A stretch of DNA of 64,000 nucleotides from NCBI GenBank assembly GCA_012934845.2, contig WNNJ02001631.1, positions 102,570-166,569 of the forward strand, given 5' to 3'. The DNA comes from Pomphorhynchus laevis. Taxonomy: Eukaryota; Acanthocephala; Palaeacanthocephala; Echinorhynchida; Pomphorhynchidae. A program made the position numbers and the translations under genes. Shown piece by piece: positions 12,301-21,327 of this stretch (the first letter of the stretch is position 1; every line of letters starts with the position of its first letter). The notes beneath the pieces are model-generated. The model was not told the DNA's origin. It searched no databases and worked only from the letters and a program-made list of their open reading frames with translations.

Positions 12301-13823
12301 ATTATTAATTAATCAATATAAATCAAGTTATTATTGATTTATTATTAATTTTTTTTATTAACATCATTTTTTTATATTTAATTTTTATTAAAACTTTTAA
12401 TTGTATTAAAGATTAAATATTTATTATAAAGAATACATAAAAATATTCGGATAATAATCTTGTTACGATGTTATTTATTGTTCTATAAGTTATATATTAA
12501 TATGTACATATTACACTTGTATACAAATATCGATCTATATATTAGTATGTATAAATAATTTTGATATATTCTGTTCTATAAATGTTCATACTATTATATG
12601 ATATAACTATTTTTTATAAATTATCTCGTCTTGTGGAGGGCTAGTGTCGAGCATTAAGATCGCTTTCCAAAATGCTTTTAAATGTGCTTTTATAGTGCTT
12701 TTAAATGTTACATATCAGATAACTAAGTCTACGGATTTAATACGATGTATAAATTAAAAATAAATAATAAATAATTATAAAGGATTATATAGAATTTATA
12801 AAATAAAAATTTGCAGAAAAATACTCGTATCAATAATGCATAGTTCTAGTATTTCTGATTGAGGCTATATTACCGGGAAAACAAAGTCCACAGGTCAATA
12901 ACAACCCAGGAAGATAGAAATAAATATAAATTTAGTAGTAAACTTACAACGATATTCAATTGAGTGATCTGAACTGGTCATTGATACTTTTATAATTTTC
13001 AAAATGTAGATAAGTTGCAATAAGTAACTTTCGAAATTTTTCGAAATAAATTTCACTCAAAAATTATTAAAATAATCAAAACCGTTCAATCATGATTTAG
13101 ATACTTTTAATTTAAAAACAAAACTAATCGTGCAAATAAAGAAGCTTTTATCTACTAATAGTCATTTTTGACAATTTAGTAAAAATTATATTCATATATG
13201 CGTGTGTTGATGGCATGCAGATCATAAGATTGCAATAAAAATTATATTCATTTGAACATATGATTGATTCCATAGACAAAAAGGTTGTGGACCGTTTACG
13301 AAATAAGATATCTTTTATTGACCAGGTTTCATAGTGATTCTGAGTAAATTAAAAAAAGAATAAAAATGTTTAAATTTTGCAAAAGTTAATACAAAGCGAA
13401 AAGTTTTATTACTTTAAAAAGTTTTAATTCATCTTTCCCATCTACGTAAAAACACAGTATCTAATAAATTGGATATTAAAAATAAATTGAAATCTTTTGT
13501 AATTCATAAAGATGATAGCTGGACCCTTCGAAATATACTGAACTACTTGGAATTAAACCGTTTTACTCATTCACTTTATACATTGCTAGAAAATTGAAAA
13601 AATAATTTTATAGTGAAATATTTCTTTTATAAATAATTGAATAAATAATTTTAAATAATTGAATAAATGAGTAAATACCGATTCGTAGGGTTCGAAATAT
13701 CGGCAGTATTGTGAGTAATGCTTTTTAAAATGATTCAAAGAGGGACCCACAAAACACAGCGTATCATATCCGTCTTTGAGAATATTTGTCATATCTGAAC
13801 TGGCGATTATATTTTCTTCAGCG
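302..13823 (-). CDS. M17 leucine aminopeptidase, 14 exons, 3' end outside window
   Basis: Cytosolic-type metal-dependent aminopeptidase, family M17, which removes N-terminal residues from peptides. Exons in gene order (plus coordinates): 13679-13823, 10539-10610, 10408-10490, 9178-9292, 7203-7318, 4893-4992, 4776-4848, 2463-2548, 2314-2415, 2191-2266, 772-890, 640-723, 481-588, 302-433. All have GT donors and AG acceptors, and reading phases agree at every junction. They total 1411 bases (about 470 residues) against about 520 for the nematode W07G4.4 protein that it resembles from memory. Metal and catalytic residues are visible: VGK before GITYDTGG, then VDLK, FDK and NTDAEGR, with IATLTGH downstream. 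A short first exon with the start codon is not identified, and the C-terminal ~50 residues should lie left of position 302. Large introns carry mobile-element debris but the exons look intact, so the gene is probably functional. Confidence 0.93.
772..890 (-). CDS. Aminopeptidase catalytic exon with NTDAEGR motif
   Basis: It encodes AAYVCDEIITARSGVKV followed by CIGNTDAEGRMAMADVL. NTDAEGR is the M17 signature: its D and E bind metal and R is catalytic. The acceptor is GCAG at 891-894 and the donor a GTGCTT. The following exon (640-723) must start at the TATATAG acceptor, since only then does AISSVNPSLFTIATLTGH stay in frame. Confidence 0.93.
891..2190 (-). other. 1.3-kb aminopeptidase intron, AT-rich, no feature seen
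   Basis: The stretch between two catalytic exons is strongly AT-rich with many short runs of A and T. No coding match, no recognisable element end and no long repeat was noticed. Confidence 0.6.
2314..2415 (-). CDS. Aminopeptidase catalytic exon with GITYDTGG motif
   Basis: This exon encodes GITYDTGGVDLKVHGMRF and then MSFDKCGAAAVAGFMK. In M17 enzymes the aspartate of the YDTGG segment and the aspartate of FDK bind the two metal ions, and the lysine of DLK is catalytic. The lysine just before the exon (VGK, end of exon 2463-2548) is the other metal ligand. It is flanked by two 47-bp introns. Confidence 0.93.
3296..3365. repeat. Two adjacent strong stem-loops in an aminopeptidase intron
   Basis: The first is an 11-bp perfect inverted repeat, AAAAAGCGTTC (3296-3306) with GAACGCTTTTT (3309-3319). 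AAAAGCGTTC recurs right after it. The second pairs CCTCACA (3336-3342) with TGTGAGG (3359-3365) and has partly complementary inner bases. They lie in the 2.2-kb intron between exons 4776-4848 and 2463-2548. Origin is unknown; they may be remnants of a small foldback element. Confidence 0.6.
3837..3989. repeat. Small foldback (21-bp inverted repeats) around a PLE terminal module
   Basis: AACTACTGTTAGCATCTTTAG at 3837-3857 is the perfect reverse complement of 3969-3989. Between the arms (about 3875-3945) lies a copy of the terminal module of the AT-rich PLE family (GATTAGAGGTCATCA then GAGGAACTGCTATG). A shorter piece of the same module occurs at 3640-3690. This looks like a non-autonomous foldback that picked up a PLE end, or a PLE end later flanked by an inverted duplication. 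Confidence 0.6.
4556..4675. repeat. Degenerate AT-rich trinucleotide repeat (ATT/ATC)
   Basis: Irregular runs of ATT, ATC and GAACATC make an impure microsatellite in the intron. No gene is present. Confidence 0.6.
5640..5855. repeat. Copy of a ~210-bp intron segment (partner at 6965-7170)
   Basis: 5640-5855 and 6965-7170 share an ordered series of blocks: ATGAAATTTTCACA-like start, AATGCAG, GTAGACGTCT/GTGGACGTCT, TTTGATAAATGATA, and ATCGATTAAAAAATT, in the same orientation. The right partner abuts the exon at 7203-7318, so the left one is probably the duplicate, moved into the PLE relic. Confidence 0.6.
6250..6450 (+). mobile_element. L2-like LINE 3' end nested in a PLE relic
   Basis: In one plus frame this reads NNYGIRSFLVAAPLAWNQLP then LDVRRVPSFITFKYRIHTHL, the same C-terminal end seen in the L2-like copies at 30490-34090 and 46315-46830 (both minus). 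The tail is much less AT-rich than its surroundings. The PLE sequence resumes just after it. Confidence 0.75.
6815..6950. repeat. Two-copy tandem repeat of ~70 bp
   Basis: A block beginning TTTACTATCCACGAAA and running through AATGTAACTTAATTTTAAAC to AATAATGAG occurs twice in a row within the intron, with a few differences. No coding content. Confidence 0.65.
7760..8268. repeat. Near-identical ~160-bp direct repeats flanking a GC-richer 180-bp segment
   Basis: The block starting CCTGAAGTTTATTATACACG recurs at about 7760-7915 and 8100-8268 with almost no differences. The spacer (about 7931-8098) is less AT-rich than its surroundings and holds CATCACTGTACACTACAATC and GAGTCCACGCCCACG. No open frame or known element is recognised in it. 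It lies in the 1.86-kb aminopeptidase intron. Confidence 0.7.
8640..8705 (+). mobile_element. L2-like LINE endonuclease fragment
   Basis: The plus frame reads DFNIRLDRSSSTDSI, matching DDFNIRLDRPSSTKSI in the endonuclease of the L2-like LINE at 30490-34090. Only about 65 bp are recognisable. Confidence 0.65.
8936..9060. repeat. Minisatellite of ~18-20-bp units (CATTCCACTTTTTAGTAG type)
   Basis: About five degenerate tandem units such as ACATTCCACTTTTTAGTAG. It is followed by TAAACCCTGATTAGGG-like repeats to about 9110. Intronic. Confidence 0.75.
9900..10295. repeat. Degenerate minisatellite of AACTCTACAATTGAA-like units
   Basis: Many diverged units of about 15-20 bases with ACTCTACAATTGAA or ACTCTATAATTAAA cores. 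TTCCATAGCCGAGAG appears twice (about 10157 and 10280) after T-rich runs, which suggests a ~120-bp higher-order duplication. Intronic. Confidence 0.6.
10748..11050 (+). mobile_element. LINE ORF2 C-terminal relic
   Basis: An open stretch of about 100 codons contains RLSHRAVRVWNELLNML, resembling the conserved end of CR1-like ORF2 proteins (R-x-x-R-V-I-x-x-W-N-x-L). It lies in the first large aminopeptidase intron, in the opposite orientation to the gene. The assignment rests on this one motif. Confidence 0.45.
11490..11998. mobile_element. Internally inverted PLE relic
   Basis: 11490-11664 holds the terminal module and 3' tail of the AT-rich PLE family in minus orientation (AGAGGTCATCAGTAGGAACT, CAACATAGCGGCGGG). 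At about 11665 the sequence switches to plus-oriented PLE coding sequence reading TTFNLYRKDYIFKFTRNIFL and ending in KLLSGTLRID. The join resembles the inversions made during target-primed reverse transcription. A further scrap (SCIPYN region) occurs at 12180-12250. Confidence 0.8.
12018..12045. repeat. 10-bp perfect stem-loop
   Basis: GAAACGCCTA (12018-12027) pairs with TAGGCGTTTC (12036-12045) across an 8-base loop, directly after the inverted PLE relic. Role unknown. Confidence 0.6.
12700..12790 (-). repeat. Scrap of the AT-rich PLE 3' terminal sequence
   Basis: CAGATAACTAAGTCTACGGATTTAATA resembles, in diverged form, the outermost end found at 28065, 37410, 39700 and 39972. No module follows. 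Confidence 0.45.
13679..13823 (-). CDS. Aminopeptidase N-terminal exon (most 5' exon found)
   Basis: After a TTAAG acceptor the frame reads SAEENIIASSDMTNILKDGY and continues with an M17 N-domain-like stretch (DTLCFVGPSLNHF) to a GTATTT donor in phase 0, which fits the next exon at 10539-10610. The exon begins one base into a codon's third position, so at least one upstream coding exon is expected. An internal ATG (MTNILK) could serve as a start but would drop the first residues. The 3.07-kb intron that follows contains a LINE tail and an internally inverted PLE relic. Confidence 0.75.
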
Positions 13824-14215
13824 CTTAAAAATAACAAAAAAAATATTTCTGTGTAACAATCCTGTAAAAATCTGTTTAAATCTTTAGAAAACTATAATCA
13901 AACAGTTAAAATTGAGTTTTCAATAAAAATCAAATCACAAGTTGTTTCATCTGCAGTAAAATAATAAATAGAAATTATATAATAATTATAAAATTATTAA
14001 TTTTATCATAATGCTTCCATGGTTGCAACTTAACATAGTGAAATTGCAGAGGCCATTGCATAATTAATGTTATCTAATAAGGTTTTATAACATTTTTATT
14101 ATAAGATAAAAGATTATCTTAATAAAATTATGATATAATATAATTATAATATATTATATTAACATATTATTAACATATTTCTTTGATGCGTATCTAAAGA
14201 GCACGCCATTTCATG
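13824..14215. other. Upstream side of the aminopeptidase, no feature resolved
   Basis: This should contain the missing first exon and promoter. Candidate ATGs on the minus strand near 14030-14060 do not give a donor in the phase that exon 13679-13823 needs, so none is called. Confidence 0.5.
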
Positions 14216-14223
14216 CTCGTTTG

Positions 14224-14277
14224 GAGTGCCCATTTCAGCTTCGGAATTTTGAAAATCCGGAACTGAAATGGGCACTC
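14224..14277. repeat. Palindrome with 15-bp perfect arms
   Basis: GAGTGCCCATTTCAG (14224-14238) is the reverse complement of 14263-14277, and the inner bases (CTTCGGAATTTT / AAAATCCGGAA) are largely complementary too. Each arm is therefore about 26 bp. It could be a small foldback element. Its inner part CCGGAACTGAAAT resembles the minisatellite at 48507. Confidence 0.7.
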
Positions 14278-14334
14278 TGATGGCGTCCTCACTCGAAGTT
14301 CTGTTTATGACGGAGTATGAAGAATTGTGTATTC

Positions 14335-14900
14335 TAAATTGAAGATAAAACCCTTATTTTTTGTGAGATATATCGATGATAATGTTTTTGTCTGGTTAGA
14401 GAATCGTGAAGATTGTAAAACTTGTACCTGATAAAATCATCAATCTTCGATTAACATTTCATTGCGATAGACAATTTTCAGATTTAGAAATTGTCTTTCA
14501 AGAGGACAAATACTAATTTCTTTCGAAAACCTTCAGCACTAGATATGTATTTACATGCATACAGTACATGATGTATAGTATAATGATGAGCATTAAAAGA
14601 GCATGTTCTGAACATCATGACTTTGAAATACATGCAATTTCAATAAAAAAAATAAATTCCTGTAGTGAGAGCATAGCCATAGTATGATTAGCACACACAA
14701 TTACGGGTTGTTCGAAAGTTACACGTATCTGATTTACTATTTAAACAGGATAAAAGACTAATAACAAAATTACAATGTGGTTGGACATAATCCAATCATC
14801 CGTAATGCTTGACACCGTCAGTTATAAAATACAAAATCCGAAATAAACTAGGTGAAACACTTCTTCTTTTAAGTCTAAGATAATTTATGAAAGTAAAAAA
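14335..14900 (+). mobile_element. Canonical Penelope-like element relic (RT part)
   Basis: The plus frame reads LFFVRYIDDNVFVWLE, the YIDD catalytic block of PLE reverse transcriptases. A weak trace of the downstream region that follows it in other PLEs (KPSALDMYLHAYS-like) is readable around 14530-14570. It has many interruptions. It differs from the AT-rich PLE family and is nearer to the elements at 59-63 kb. Confidence 0.65.
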
Positions 14901-15180
14901 TATTGTTTGTCCTTTTTTTAAAATTAATATTATTGATTGTATAATTGAATATAATAATATTATATTATTTAAAAAAATAATAAATATTAAGAATTTTTAA
15001 AATAAATACCATTACTGAAAAATTAAGAATTTATAAAATTAAAAAAATAACAATTTATTAAAGTAAAAAATTAAAAATTTATTAAAGTAAAAAATACAAA
15101 AACGTCTAAGGCCAAAAATTAACGATTGAAAAAAAACACCGATTTGAGCCATGCGAATACAAACGTTGCGTAGGCTCAAT
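14901..15180. other. AT-rich stretch, nothing recognised
   Basis: A/T-rich sequence with repeated AAATTAAGAATTTATAAA-like words between a PLE relic and the 5' end of the RTE-like LINE. No gene seen. Confidence 0.5.
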
Positions 15181-15241
15181 ATACGACGGACACATATACG
15201 GAGTGGTATATGCTATTAGATAGTGCAGTAACACGCACACA

Positions 15242-15472
15242 CGAAAAGGCGGAAGAGAGCAACGGAGGCCTGCTTTCTCACAGTAGGCATGTTAGATCGT
15301 CAAAAGATATTGGGATCGGGAGATAGCCAAACAAACAAAATCACTCCGATGACTCGAACCGCAGATTGGACAATGGACGAAAAGGCGGAAGAGAGTATCG
15401 GATACCTGTTTCCTTAAGTAGCGATGTTGGATTATCAAACGATATCGGGGAAGGGAGATAGCCGAACAAACA
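15242..15472 (+). repeat. Two tandem ~97-bp repeats (period ~136 bp) in the LINE 5' region
   Basis: Both copies start CGAAAAGGCGGAAGAGAG (15242 and 15378) and end GGAGATAGCC(A/G)AACAAACAAA. They sit just before the endonuclease frame, where LINE 5' regions often carry promoter-bearing monomers. Confidence 0.75.
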
Positions 15473-15574
15473 AACCATAATAATGAAAATGACTAGAGAC
15501 AAATTACAACATATAAATTAAGTGCGAAAAACAATGGTCAACTTCCCACTGACCGGAGGAGTTTTCATTGTCGA

Positions 15575-16620
15575 GTGCCGTGTGATCAGGCAGTTGTACG
15601 GAAACAGCGAAAGAGGCAACAACATCCGAAGCGGACTTGCCTTCATGTAGGAACGTGGAATGCAATCTCGCTGGCACGGAAGGAACTAGAATTAGTTGAA
15701 AAGATGGTTCGCTTTGGTCTAGAAATAGTCGGAGTGACTTATCTTCGCTATTCTGGATCTGGAACTAAACTTTTGGATCAAGGTTGGACCTTGAACTATT
15801 TAGGGAGTTACCAGCGGAAAGCGACGGCAAGCGGGTGTAGGGATACTTACAAGTCCCCGGTTGTCGTTCGTGGTAGAGGAGTTTAACCCAGGGAACGAAA
15901 GGCTAGCGTCTCTGAGCTAGCTTTTCGTTAACTAGCCTTGCTGATAATGATCCCAACATTATCTCGGAATACGCAGCCTTCGTGGGAGATCTTCAAGATC
16001 TGCTTGATAGTACTCCCGTTGGAGATTCCCTCGTTTTATCAGGTGACTTCAATGCTCATGTTGGTAGCGACAGTAGCACTTGGAAAGGAGTGTTGGTGAA
16101 GAACGGACCCTCTAATCTGAATGTGATTGGTGTTGAATTATTAAACTTTTGTTCTCGTAACAATTTGTGCATAACCAACACCATGTTTGAACATACGGAG
16201 ATACATAGATGAACATGACATCAGGATTCTCTCAGTCAAAGATCAATTATCGATTTTGTAATCGTTTCAGCTGATCTGCGACGTTATGTTCTGGACACTC
16301 GTGTGAAGAGAGGGACTGATCTGTCAACCGATCACTACCTTGTAGTTAGTAAACTTCGATGGCCAAATCGGATGCTATACAAGCCTGGTAAAACCAAACG
16401 CTGTGTGAGGGCGTGCTGGGAGCGTCTTGTAGATGTTTATGTCAAAGAACGTTTTTCCGGCTACATCCGGAAAGACTTTTCTCGGTTGCCCGAAAAGCTG
16501 AAGAGCATTGATCAGGAATGGGAGATAGCCATATCCTCGCTTACAAAAGAAACTATTAAAATGTGTGGCTCGAAGGCATTAGGTGCTTGTTGCGGAGGAA
16601 ATACTCGAACTGCTTGGTGA
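15575..16620 (+). pseudogene. RTE-like LINE apurinic-type endonuclease domain
   Basis: The frame opens with THVGTWN-like HVGTWNAISLARKELELVE, the first APE block. It then has LVLSGDFNAHVGSD (the catalytic D-x-N) near 16020-16065, NNLCITNTMFEHTEIH, and the terminal block LSTDHYLVVSKLRW (the catalytic S/T-D-H) near 16320-16355. The frame is broken at several places, including between 15890 and 15980 and near 16210. This domain nicks target DNA for target-primed reverse transcription. Confidence 0.8.
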
Positions 16621-17040
16621 ACACCAACAGTTAGAGATTTTGTCCAACAGAAGAAGCTGGCTTATAAAGCAACTTTGTGAGATAAATCAGTGGAAGCTGT
16701 ATACAAGTACCGAAGGGCAAAGAGAGCTTTAGCTCGAGCAGTTACTGAAGCGAAGAAGGCGGCTTGGCAAAAGTTTGGAGAGCACTTAGAACTTGATTAT
16801 AGGTCAGCTTCGAAGATGTTCTGGAGGACTACCAGGAACTTTCGTGTTGGAAAGCAGAAAACTCCCCAAACTGTCTATGACAAGAGAGGATCTATGCTGA
16901 CTAACATTATTGAAATTCTTGATGTTGGAAAGAACATTTTTGGAGTCTCCTTAATCTGGTCGATATGCCTTCTATTGTAGAAGTATAGCCTATAGAACCA
17001 ACGGAAGAGCTCGTCTCTCTGGAAGAGGTCATTGCTGTTG

Positions 17041-18510
17041 TTAAAAACTTCGTAATGGCAAGTCTTCTGGAGTAGACGAGAATCGACTTGAAGCTTTAAA
17101 TGCTCTCGACGTTGTTGGCATGAAGTGGCTAACACGGATCTTCAAAGTTACATTGAAGTCGGGCAAGGTTCCTAATAAGTGGCGAACTGGGGTGATGGTA
17201 CTGATTTTATAAAAAAGGTGACTGAAGAGTATGTTCCAATTATCGGGCATCATTCTTCCTAGTCAAACTGGTAAGCTATTTGCTAGGATTCTTGAGTTAA
17301 GGATACAGCATATAGTTGAGGGACAGTTGCAAGAGCAACAATGTGGTTTTTGTTCAGGTCGTAGAACTACGGATCAGCTCTTTACTCTCTCGACTATCCT
17401 TGAACAATCTTGGGAGTTCGCTCAACCGGTCTACATGTGTTTAGTAGATTTGTAGAAAGCGTTCAATCTAGTTTCGCAAGAGAGGTTTTGGGGGTACTAA
17501 GGGTGTATAGAGTACCACACTATCTTCGGGTAACTGTGGCTTCTCTGTATGAACAAAGTATGAGTTGTGTTCGTGTACTAGGTAGGAAGTTTGAATTATT
17601 TTCAGTAGGCATTGGGCTATCAGGGTTGTTCTTTGTCTCCACTTTTGTTCCTTGTTTACATGGACAAAATTTCGAGACGGGCTGCTCTGACGGATGTCGG
17701 TCTTTAGTTCGGTTCCATCAGGATTGCATCTCTGCTCTTTGCAGATGACGTTGTTTTGTTGCTTCTTGTCCTGAGGATTTACAATTCCTACTAGATCGAT
17801 TCACGATGGAATGGCAAGCGGCAGGAGTGTTGGTTAGTACCTCCAAGACTTCTCTATGCTCGTCTCGGATTATGTTGCCAATGTCAATCCAGATTGGAGA
17901 AAAGGTTCTTCCTGATGTGGAGGATTTTAAGTATCTTGGGGCATTGTTCTCGAGGGACGGCAAGAACATCAAGGAGATCGAGAAGCGGATTTGTGCAGCT
18001 AACGCAACAATGCGTTCTTTGTCAGGTCCGTCATGGTGAAGCGGGAGTTGAGTCTTCGGGCAAGCTTTGGTTTATTACGCAATCTTCGTTCCTATCTTAA
18101 CCTATAGTCATGAACTTTGGGTTATGACCGAAATGATAATATCTCGGATACAGGTAACCGAAATGAGGTTCCATCGCGGCATGGCCGGCTTAGCCTTAGA
18201 GAAAATGTTAGGAATTTGGTCATCCGGGATAGACATGTAGTAAAGTCACTGCTTCTCCACATCGAAGAAAGTCAGCTGAGGTGCTAGGACACGTTCTAAG
18301 GATGTCTAGGAATCGCCTTCCTCTGAGGGTTTTCCAGGCCGGACTCGCTGGAAAGAGACCTCGAGGTAGACCTCGATACCTGTGGAAAGATCAAATCTCG
18401 AAACTGGCCGAATAACGCCTTGGAATATCTGAAAGAGAACTATTGTCTGTCACCCAGGATCGCGATGTCTGGATTATTTGGTTCGTACACTGCCTCCATG
18501 ATCCGACACC
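17041..18510 (+). pseudogene. RTE-like LINE reverse transcriptase and C-terminal domain
   Basis: RT fingers and palm are readable in pieces: QTGKLFARILELRIQHIVEG, CGFCSGRRTTDQLF and then, near 17720-17760, SLLFADDVVLL with the catalytic FADD. The thumb and tail follow: FKYLGALFSRDG, HELWVMTEMIISRIQ, and GRPRYLWKDQISKLAE near 18360-18415. Several frameshifts and stops occur. Confidence 0.82.
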
Positions 18511-18661
18511 CGGACCAGTGGTTGACAGGAAAAATCTTGTGTATTATTTGTGTTTTCTTGTCAATAAATTGTTGTGCTGTTGTAGATTGGTAATAGTTAG
18601 CCAGTGGGCGACCGTAACGTCAAATAATCTGATGTTTCGCTATATAGTTTTCGTATTTTGA

Positions 18662-18712
18662 AATAAATTGGCTCGGAACTGGCTTGGAACTGGCTCGTAA
18701 CTGGATCAAAGC
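18662..18712. repeat. Short minisatellite with GGAACTGGCT core
   Basis: Three to four 15-bp units (TTGGAACTGGCTCG type) directly after the RTE-like LINE. Similar GGAACTG-cored repeats occur at 34095-34150 and 48507-48580. Confidence 0.6.
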
Positions 18713-19520
18713 TGGCTCGAGTAATAGCAACTTTTCACCAGAATCACCGTGTCCACCCATGATCAATGAGTTGTAAAGTGATCACTTGGGTTGGGTTTTC
18801 ACATTGAATAACACGAAATCAATAAAAATATGTGAATGACACGACGATACTTCAATAATGAAAACAGGAAATTATAGATATGTTAGGTAATGGGTAAATT
18901 CGAATTAAAATCGAGGTTACAGATCGAAAATGCAATTTATTGAAATAAATTATGAAATATCATATCAAAATTTGATGTTATAATTAGCCGGCAACTAATT
19001 TTTTATTTCAAGGCGAAAATAATAAACGTTTATTAAATAATATAAATGATAAAACATAAATTTTGTATGAATTATCGTGCAAAGTATTAACTTACAATCT
19101 GGGTAGGTTGAGAGCCATCGTAGATAACTTGAGAATGTGCTGTACCGTTGATAACTTGCGAATATTAGCCACCGAATATTAAAGCACAATCTAAGCAAGT
19201 AAGTAAATGAAATATAAATGAAAAGCAGACAAGAATACGATAAGGCAATTGTTTAAAAGAAAATAGTTAACTAGCATAGACAGCAATTAGTCAACAGCAG
19301 ATGCACTCTCAGTTTGATGTATAGGCACTTCATATGTAGACAATTTATAGAAGAAACAGTAAATAGGATATGTTCGGTACAATCAATGTCGTCAAGCTAT
19401 CATCAGTTTAGTGTAGATGCTTAAAAGTAATTTATTTCTAAATGTTGATATTCAACTTAATGTACAAGCAACAAATTGTACAGGAAACAGCACGTATGTG
19501 CTTATCTCATAAACGTTTTG
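18713..19520. other. Intergenic, no gene seen
   Basis: No recognisable coding, element end or repeat; small open frames here have no family resemblance. Confidence 0.5.
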
Positions 19521-19524
19521 GTAA

Positions 19525-20510
19525 ATTATGAAATTTTACGAATTGCCATAATTTGTAATGATATTGGTTTTCCTCAAATCATTAAAATAATTTAATTGAT
19601 TTATAATTTAATCTTTTATTGCTTTTGATAATTATTATTTATCATTTATAATATATAAATTAATCTTAAACTAGAATATCATCAAAATAAAGTCAAACTG
19701 AAAATTGTATAACATAAATTATATAATATTATAAATTAAAACTCTTCAAGGGAAAGATTAAATCCATTAGAAATTATGAATTTCAGATGCATTTCAGATG
19801 ATGTATTTTAGATTCATTGCAGATTATGTATTCCAGATGTACTTCAGATGTGTTTCAAATTTAATACATTATTAGTATGAATTTGGCTTCGCTGATATAC
19901 GGAATGTTTAAAAATATCAGAATTTTAAAAATTCTTACCTTATAAAAATCAAAACTCTGGAAAATCTTAATATTAAAATACTTATTTTTATAATTTACGA
20001 CGTATTTTATATTTAAAATACGTCGATTCACTTAATCGATCTGATTGATCAATTGAGTTAATTTATTTAATTGTTATTTAAATTATATTTGTAACCGAAT
20101 TAAAACTGTAATAAAAATATTTACCCACTCGCCAGAAACGGAGTTAATTGATCAAAACTGCAATTAAAATATTTACTCTTCTGATTTATAAATACAATCC
20201 ACAGTCTACTTAGCTATACACCGACAAGAATGCTGTCTCAAATAAGGAAATTCTTTACGCCTAAACCTGATAACATAGCAGTTCCTCATGATGACCTATA
20301 TTCCTTATTTGAATACATCGTATGTTATTTATTAGTCAATTCATAAAAATTGTTTTTATTTTGAATTTTTAAAATAAATTTTATCGTTATATAAATTGTA
20401 TTAAATCGCATATAATTATTTATTATTAATCTGCATTTTTAATATTTATATGATAAAGAATACGTAGACTCAGTTATCTGATCTGATCAGCAAAGACATT
20501 TGATCGTTTA
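19525..20510 (+). mobile_element. AT-rich PLE relic, plus strand, with terminal module
   Basis: 19530-19620 reads (N/Y)EILRIAIICNDIGFPQ, matching EILRIATICNDIGFLQ in the copy at 37769-38455. The terminal module appears at about 20262-20300 in the sense expected for a plus-strand element (CCTGATAACATAGCAGTTCC). The outer end (ACGTAGACTCAGTTATCTGATC) is at 20463-20490. Much of the interior is lost. Confidence 0.75.
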
Positions 20511-21005
20511 AGCTTCTTAAGTCTACTGAAAATTGTAGCGTTAAAATGAATATGGAGAATTTTATAATTAAATAATATAATTTTAAATTAAAACGTTATT
20601 GAAAAAGATATTTTTAATTGGGTGAAATATGTACAGTCAATATGTGTATATTAGCTAGCATTTCAATTTCACCTTTTCAATAAATACTTAAATACTTTTT
20701 GCTTAATAATATGATTGTATCACCTAAACTTTTTGATTTCCTACATTTATTAAAACCTACTGTCTTAAATCATAAAGAATGTGACGATTTTGAAAATTCC
20801 TATTATCAATTCATCTATCACAAATGGATTAAATGAATTATAATGTATTTTGAAACTGCAATTAAGCATTACGTGGAGCATAAATTGTAAGTAAATAAAT
20901 AAGGGTTTTCTTAAATAACTAAACATCAGATTAACCGACAGAAACAGAGAAATCAGAAAAGCAAAAAACTAGACGAAAACAAATCGATAATGACATTGTT
21001 AGTCT
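20511..21005. other. AT-rich spacer, no gene seen
   Basis: Nothing recognisable between the PLE end and the 3' end of the next LINE. Confidence 0.5.
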
Positions 21006-21327
21006 TCCTACATTACTCACGCCATCAGGTCCAGGGGGATCTAAGCGCTCCAACCGATCCAACACACCGCCTTCCGACTGAACCACCCGGGGTCTTTCAC
21101 CCCCCGAAAAAATCCAATCGAGGCGGACTATGCTGGGTAAACGATAGACAAGGAGCTTAAGAAACCTTAGCCTTTGCTCTGGGGAACGTCCTCTAGAAAA
21201 GAAGACTCATCCCGAGATAGCCCAGGTGCCCCAGAGGCGCATCTGGGTTTTCCTTATTAATGACAGATGCTGGGCCCGTTTCACGGCCTACCTAGCTCTC
21301 TTCAGGATACGTTTAAGTCTATCAAGG

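Larger units (their letters stand above)
15242..18530 (+). mobile_element. RTE-like (Rex3-like) LINE, near full length, broken frame
   Basis: A single-ORF LINE: 5' tandem repeats, endonuclease at 15575-16620, linker, RT from about 17040, and a C-terminal region to about 18520. Residue patterns match Rex3-type RTE elements as remembered from fish genomes: GDSLVLSGDFNAHVGSDS, CGFCSGRRTTDQLFTLSTI, SWEFAQPVYMCLVDL, SLLFADDVVLL, FKYLGALFSRDGK, ELWVMTEM, GKRPRGRPRYLWKDQISKL. It is moderately GC-rich against its flanks, consistent with a later insertion. Stops and frameshifts are scattered, so it is not active. Confidence 0.85.

Noticed and set aside
14020-14070. First aminopeptidase exon at ATGGCCTCTGCAATTTCA (minus)
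   Set aside because: The nearest GT donor leaves the wrong phase for exon 13679-13823.
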